Assembly: GCF_002940005.1 (NCBI RefSeq)
Contig: NZ_MDEF01000002.1
Origin: Xanthomonas hortorum
GTDB taxonomy: Bacteria; Pseudomonadota; Gammaproteobacteria; Xanthomonadales; Xanthomonadaceae
Length of the DNA: 64,000 bases
Reading direction: 5' to 3' (one strand)
Below the pieces are notes generated by a model that did not search any database, had not been told where the DNA came from, and saw only the letters and a program-made list of their open reading frames with translations. Shown here in pieces: positions 63,515-64,000 of this stretch. The position numbers were made by a program, and so were the translations under genes. The stretch's first letter is position 1, and each line of letters opens with the position of its first letter.

Positions 63515-63982
63515 ATGACCTCGATTCCCTCGCCTCGCACTGCACGCGCCCCTGCTCTGGTCGGCTGGCGGCTGCTCGCCATGTGCTACGACGCCTGGCC
63601 GGTGCTGGCGCTATGGATGCTGATTTCCGCCGTTTTCACCCTGGGCTTCACGCTTGCCGGGCATCCCGCACGGGAAAACATCGCCCCTTTCAGCGGCTGG
63701 CAATGGCTGTTGTGGCTGTGCTGCTGGATCGCCGCCGGCATCTACGCCACGGTGAGCTGGCGCCGCGGCGGCCAGACCCTGGGCATGCGCCCATGGCGGT
63801 TGTCGCTGATCGGCCCGCAAGCCTCGTGGCGCACACTATGGATCCGCTATGCGGTGGGCACGTTGTCGCTGGCCCTGGGCGGACTGGGATTCTGGTGGGC
63901 GTGGGTAGATCGCGATCATTTGACGTGGCACGACCGTGCAAGTGGCACGCGGCTGCAGAGGATTCCCAAACCCAAGGAATAA
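63515..63982 (+). CDS. RDD-family membrane protein
   Basis: A 155-residue inner-membrane protein with three hydrophobic helices. The RDD signature appears as WRLLAMCYDAWPVLALW near residue 18 (Arg replaced, Asp present), and GQTLGMRPWRLSLIG and RDHLTWHDRASGTRL follow, as is typical of the family. The function is unknown; some relatives are ion antiporters. It diverges from xerD; the 258 bp between (63257-63514) hold no gene. The window ends just downstream. Confidence 0.88.
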   Translation: MTSIPSPRTARAPALVGWRLLAMCYDAWPVLALWMLISAVFTLGFTLAGHPARENIAPFSGWQWLLWLCCWIAAGIYATVSWRRGGQTLGMRPWRLSLIGPQASWRTLWIRYAVGTLSLALGGLGFWWAWVDRDHLTWHDRASGTRLQRIPKPKE

Positions 63983-64000
63983 GCTCGATCACGCGAAGCG

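Overview
The window is a GC-rich chromosomal segment of a Xanthomonas-type gammaproteobacterium. The evidence is a complete type II secretion operon in the order xpsE-F-G-H-I-J-K-L-M-N-D, an Ax21-family outer-membrane protein, a xag-like adhesion-polysaccharide cluster, two XadA-type trimeric autotransporters beside the xps locus, and abundant GGGGATT-type repeats. I cannot fix the species from the sequence alone.

Layout. 1-9.7 kb: two heptanucleotide arrays, then a minus-strand riboflavin operon behind an FMN riboswitch (ribE-ribB/A-like-ribH-nusB-thiL), an Ax21-family gene, and a second minus-strand operon nrdR-GNAT-ribD, then glyA. 9.9-16.8 kb: an RcnB-like protein, ettA, def, a coupled pair of secreted proteins (one a PA-domain HExxH protein) and pncB. 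17.0-23.3 kb: a minus-strand exopolysaccharide-type cluster: GT2, outer-membrane barrel, inner-membrane synthase with an MshEN domain, polytopic membrane protein and a TIM-barrel lipoprotein. The synthase is interrupted only by an assembly NN. 23.6-28.7 kb: a plus-strand group of APH-like kinase, TonB receptor, PnuC transporter and GntR/UTRA regulator, probably for vitamin-type salvage. 29.2-41.0 kb: the xps operon with a GT2-like gene translationally coupled behind xpsD. 41.1-56.3 kb: two tandem adhesin-subtilase modules, each a trimeric autotransporter followed by an S8 protease; the second protease carries a one-base frameshift. 57.0-64.0 kb: purL with two in-frame repeat-element insertions, dsbC, xerD and an RDD membrane protein.

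Working together: the Xps machinery, the subtilases (plausible Xps substrates), the adhesins and the polysaccharide cluster make 17-56 kb a surface and secretion region. The flanks are core metabolism (flavin, one-carbon, NAD and purine synthesis, translation). Two repeat families shape the intergenic DNA. One is the GGGGATT hairpin elements, which have also entered purL in frame. The other is ~100-bp MITE-like elements found as inverted pairs.

The most interesting candidates are the duplicated adhesin-subtilase module, the in-frame repeat insertions in purL, the paired MITE-like elements and the polysaccharide cluster. I saw no tRNA, rRNA, CRISPR array or insertion-sequence transposase.
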